Assembly (NCBI RefSeq): GCF_028858725.1
Contig: NC_084760.1
Coordinates: 92,005,867 to 92,069,866 of the forward strand
Direction: 5' to 3'
DNA length: 64,000 nt
Source: Colius striatus
Lineage: Eukaryota > Chordata > Aves > Coliiformes > Coliidae
Shown here: in pieces, positions 61,701 to 64,000 of the stretch
Position numbering within the stretch: position 1 is the stretch's first letter
How the letters are laid out: the number at the start of each line of letters is the position of its first letter
Made by a program: the position numbers and the translations under genes
The notes under the pieces: model-generated
What the model was told of the DNA's origin: nothing
Database searches by the model: none
Seen by the model: the letters and a program-made list of their open reading frames with translations, nothing else

Positions 61701-64000
61701 AGATCTGAGCTGCATTTGCTACACTGTGTAGGAACTTCCACATATAAAACTGTCGTGGGCTTTTTTTTTTTCTATGTTTTTTCCATCCTTCAAGCTTTAT
61801 TTGGAAACAGATGAAACAAGTAGTAGTGCCATGTAACGCAAAATGTGTGTATCAGCTCATTTTGGTGTAGCTGTTCTTTGCCAGCAGGTTGTTAGTGCTG
61901 AGTGTCTGGTTGCAGATACTGAGGCTTTTGAAATGTAAGCATCAAGTTGCTTTGCGGTTTGTTTGTTTTTTTTGGTTTTCAGTTTACAGAACTGAAAAAA
62001 ACCTGCTAGAAAGCTCTAGATGGTTCTCTGGTTTTAAAAGAAGAATAAAAGCATTTGGCAGACTGCTTATTTTGCCCGAGTTCTTAAGGAAAATATACTC
62101 ACAGTTGTCAATGCTGTCGGTTTTCAGTTGGTTGCTACCCTGCCTGAGGAAATTCGTCCTGGGCCTGATTTCCATGGACTTCCATGGGAGCCGGTTATTA
62201 TCACTGCCTTAGTGGGAATTGCCACGCTTGCTGTAATTTTCTGGAGAACCTGCCTTTCAGTGAGTATACTTCCTGCTTGCGAGCCCACTAGTATTTCACT
62301 TACTGAGCAGTCTTTTGAATGGTTAAACTGTTTCAGCATTTCTGGGATTAAAGCAACATGTAGTCTTTGGCATTTCTACTTTTCCCATTTGGAGCGTTAA
62401 CGCAAACTAAATGCTGGGCTTAGCAGCTAAAGTAAGTTGCAGTTTTCTTCAAGACAGAATACTAAGAACTGTTTCCTTTAAGCTATTAGTTTAACATCTC
62501 TCTTAGTAAGAGACACTTTCAGAAACAAAATAGGGGAGTAGAGTGTAAATTAAAGGACACGGAAAGGGTCAGCGTATCTTTGAAATGAGAAGCCTTCCAT
62601 GTGCTTGAGTCTGTTGCTAACTCTCTCCAAAACAAGCAGTTAATCCCCCTCCGTCGTATTATCCAGCTGCTTGGAGTCCCTGAATTTAGAAACCTTAAAA
62701 CTTGATCTTAATTCTCACTGGAGAGCCCTTTCCCCATTCTTCTCACTCTGCATTTGTCCTTCTCTTTCCTACATGGGTAATTCTCTGTACAAGAAAAATA
62801 CCGTCACCAGCTCTCAAGTACAGCAGTGCATATCTTTGGGAACTAACAGATAAAAATCAAATAGGACAGTTTATTTTACAGCTGTCCAGTCAGTGATGGT
62901 ACACTCTGGAAGTCTGTGGGATACTTCATCTTCGCTTAAAAAAATAAGCTACCGCTAAATATTATCTGTAGGGGTTTTTTTCCTTGCTTAGTTTTGGTAT
63001 TGAATACACTAAGCCAGTTTCAAATGCCAAATAGTGTTAATGTAACAGCATAAAAAGAAAGCTTCTGAAAGCCCTCTTTGACGGTATTCATTTTGAAATG
63101 AGCCGCTGTCATGTAAACATACATTGTTTTAAAAGGATCAGAACTGGGATGCAAGTAGTTTTTGTGTTTTTGAGTGCAGGACTGTTGTTTGATGCAAAAT
63201 GGCTTCATTTTCTTTTGTTGCAAATTGGATGTGGGTAGTTAATGTTCTCCTTCTAGTAGCTGAGTGAACAGGCATTTACTAAGGCTCCAGGACAGGGCAT
63301 TAACCTGGAAGCTTTTATTAGAAAAGAGCTTAAGCTTGTTGGAAGTGTTATTCAACACTTTTGTTGGCAGCAAGAGATGTATTTTCCATGTGTGTTTTAA
63401 TCTACATATAATCTGTGACTTAAATTTTACTAGATTTTTCACATGACCTTTTACGGCTAATTCTTGGGTTTTTTTTTCCTCTTCTATAGGTAAAGAGTAG
63501 AATATACCAAGGTAAGTTTCTCATGATTTCCAGTGTACTTGATACTTAGGCATGTAAAAATTTTGAAGATAGTTTCAGAGGCCTGAGCATAGTGCCTTTC
63601 AAGGAGAGTGCTAAATCTAAGGTTGCAGTGTAAGCTAGGCCAGGAGATAGGATGTGCTCGAATCTGATGATTTCAGTTTTGCATTTGATAATTCTTTGAT
63701 TAGGAGAAACAATGCAGCACACACCTGCAAATTAAAGGGTAAGGAAAGCCCCACCTTGTTCAACATAGGTATGATCCCATGGTTTACTGGGACAACAGAG
63801 TTTGTTTTGGCTTTTGAACTAGCAGTGGATCATCTTGTTGCATCTCACAAAAAGCAGTAGCTAGTTCCTCTTGCCTTTTTGGATTGAGGGCAGCCTGAAA
63901 CTGCCTGCTGTGTGTTTGCAAAGAGATCTTCTAAATGTAGACCTAGATATGCAGATATTCCTGTGGCTAGCACATTGCTTGTTACAAGAATATTTATCCA
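47717..64000 (+). CDS. MIA3: MIA3 / TANGO1 (5' part; gene runs off the window)
   Basis: MIA3 (TANGO1) spans the membrane at ER exit sites. Its lumenal SH3-like domain binds cargo (collagen via HSP47), and its cytosolic coiled-coil and proline-rich parts bind cTAGE5 and Sec23/24. Exons chained here: 47717-47876, 48558-48691, 53948-54034, 55016-57941, 58958-59236, probably 60817-60920, then 62128-62259 and 63490-63511. Together they give about 1281 codons, ending just after the transmembrane segment. Seen: signal peptide (1 to about 33), SH3-like domain (about 48-150, with [23 protein letters not shown] and CFDGGRDDF), a long acidic lumenal region, the conserved [16 protein letters not shown] block, a helical stretch near 950-1070, and the [16 protein letters not shown] plus hydrophobic segment. 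Coiled coils and the proline-rich tail lie beyond the window. The gene is divergent to TAF1A, as in mammals. Confidence 0.95.
48558..48691 (+). CDS. MIA3: MIA3 exon 2 (residues 54-98, SH3-like)
   Basis: Acceptor CACAG|TG; donor GTAAGT. It encodes [20 protein letters not shown], then [14 protein letters not shown] and ELWAGS. This is the first half of the MIA-type SH3-like domain, with a conserved cysteine. Confidence 0.95.
48692..53947 (+). other. MIA3: MIA3 intron 2
   Basis: 5.3 kb of AT-rich intron. It holds a (TA)15 microsatellite at 52707-52736. No coding exon or clear transposon was seen in the rest. Confidence 0.6.
52707..52736. repeat. (TA)15 microsatellite
   Basis: Fifteen uninterrupted TA units followed by a short CA run. 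Probably length-variable between individuals. Confidence 0.95.
53948..54034 (+). CDS. MIA3: MIA3 exon 3 (residues 99-127, SH3-like)
   Basis: Acceptor CTCAG|GTTGG; donor GTAAGT. It encodes [20 protein letters not shown] and NEELELPTD; human has [20 protein letters not shown] at the same place. Confidence 0.95.
55016..57941 (+). CDS. MIA3: MIA3 exon 4 (residues 128-1102, large acidic exon)
   Basis: 2926 bases open throughout, acceptor TTCAG|GAAAC and donor GTAGGA after 57941. It begins [20 protein letters not shown], closing the SH3-like domain, and then runs through a very acidic Glu/Asp/Ser/Thr-rich, probably disordered lumenal region. Conserved islands include [33 protein letters not shown] and [17 protein letters not shown], all found in human TANGO1. 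A predicted helical stretch with leucine spacing precedes the last of these. If splicing failed at 57941, the frame would run on to TGA at 57971-57973. Confidence 0.96.
58345..58455 (-). mobile_element. CR1 LINE 3'-tail fragment
   Basis: The minus strand ends in GGTGCCTTCCAACCCCTACC, then ATTCTATGATTCTATGAT, with the CCTGATCTAGGTGAACCTGC segment before it. It lies in MIA3 intron 4, antisense to the gene. Confidence 0.92.
58958..59236 (+). CDS. MIA3: MIA3 exon 5 (residues 1103-1195)
   Basis: Acceptor TCACAG|ATGATG; donor GTAACC after 59236, phase 1 at both ends. It is Glu/Pro-rich: [18 protein letters not shown], then [18 protein letters not shown] and [14 protein letters not shown]. It corresponds to the weakly conserved lumenal stretch just before the membrane in mammals. 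Homology is by position and composition. Confidence 0.85.
59237..60816 (+). other. MIA3: MIA3 intron 5
   Basis: No exon for the hydrophobic segment that mammals have before LVATLP was recognised. A 113-codon plus-strand frame at 59740-60081, with a 90-codon opposite frame, has no similarity that I recognise and no flanking splice signals that fit. Confidence 0.5.
60817..60920 (+). CDS. MIA3: MIA3 probable exon 6 (residues 1196-1230, Ala-rich)
   Basis: A strong pyrimidine tract and CCTCAG acceptor, 104 bases open in the frame set by exon 5 (phase 1 in), and donor GTGAGC in phase 0, as exon 7 needs. It reads [18 protein letters not shown], then [16 protein letters not shown]. In human, PASVTPLENAILLIYSF followed by MFYLTKS stands just before LVATLP. 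The length from PAS is similar but the hydrophobic residues are absent. It may be the diverged orthologous exon or a bird-specific one, or the true exon may have been missed. Confidence 0.6.
61064..61114 (+). CDS. MIA3: MIA3 alternative first exon (TANGO1-short)
   Basis: ATG in perfect Kozak context GCCGCCATGG, 17 codons [17 protein letters not shown], then donor CAG|GTGCGC in phase 0. Splicing to 62128 gives ...[13 protein letters not shown]. Human TANGO1S is MDSVPATVPSIAATPGDPEL... joined at the same LVATLP codon. The bird sequence is shorter and lacks the LSVLYAAFIAKLL hydrophobic part of human. The call rests on position, phase, Kozak context and island. Confidence 0.7.
62128..62259 (+). 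CDS. MIA3: MIA3 exon 7 (residues 1231-1274, transmembrane)
   Basis: Acceptor TTTTCAG|TTGG; donor GTGAGT after 62259. It encodes [20 protein letters not shown], then the hydrophobic [17 protein letters not shown] and RTCLS. Human is [20 protein letters not shown]. This is the membrane-spanning helix common to both isoforms. Confidence 0.96.
63490..63511 (+). CDS. MIA3: MIA3 exon 8 (22-base microexon)
   Basis: Acceptor TTCTATAG and donor GTAAGT enclose 22 bases encoding VKSRIYQ plus one base; human has VKDRVYQ right after the membrane helix. Its phase (0 in, 1 out) continues the frame. The following coiled-coil exons are beyond the window. Confidence 0.88.

Overview
The window is vertebrate nuclear DNA, almost certainly from a bird. 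Several 3' ends of CR1 LINEs (ending in the ATTCTATGATTCT-type tail) and class II endogenous-retrovirus LTRs of avian type are present, introns are long with GT-AG borders, and three exon sets match HHIPL2, TAF1A and MIA3 in the same order and orientation as on human 1q41. The species cannot be fixed from the sequence.

Layout: 1-13.3 kb is gene-poor intergenic DNA with one solo LTR and a CR1 remnant. At 13.3-13.9 kb a CpG-rich patch holds an intact tRNA-Thr(TGT). From 27.2 down to 14.7 kb on the minus strand lie seven recognisable exons of HHIPL2. Their splice phases still fit the family, but the gene carries a frameshift, two in-frame stops and a lost splice donor, and the exons for the middle of the propeller are absent, so it is a unitary pseudogene. 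27.2-32.1 kb is intergenic with a broken retroviral remnant.

From 43.6 down to 32.1 kb on the minus strand is a complete, intact TAF1A gene: ten coding exons, 462 residues, every junction canonical and in phase. 43.9-47.5 kb is the divergent intergenic region. From 47.7 kb on the plus strand is MIA3 (TANGO1), of which eight exons are seen before the window ends inside the gene. The 2.9-kb exon 4 encodes the acidic lumenal region. Inside the gene, at 60.7-61.3 kb, a second CpG island contains a start codon in perfect Kozak context followed by a splice donor in the right phase. This looks like the first exon of the short TANGO1 isoform.

Functionally the two live protein genes are unrelated neighbours: TAF1A is a subunit of the RNA polymerase I selectivity factor SL1, and MIA3 is the ER exit-site receptor for bulky cargo such as collagen. 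The most interesting signals are the decayed HHIPL2, the two MIA3 promoters sharing a ten-base bZIP-like motif at nearly the same distance from their start codons, and an alanine-rich MIA3 exon where mammals encode a hydrophobic intramembrane segment.
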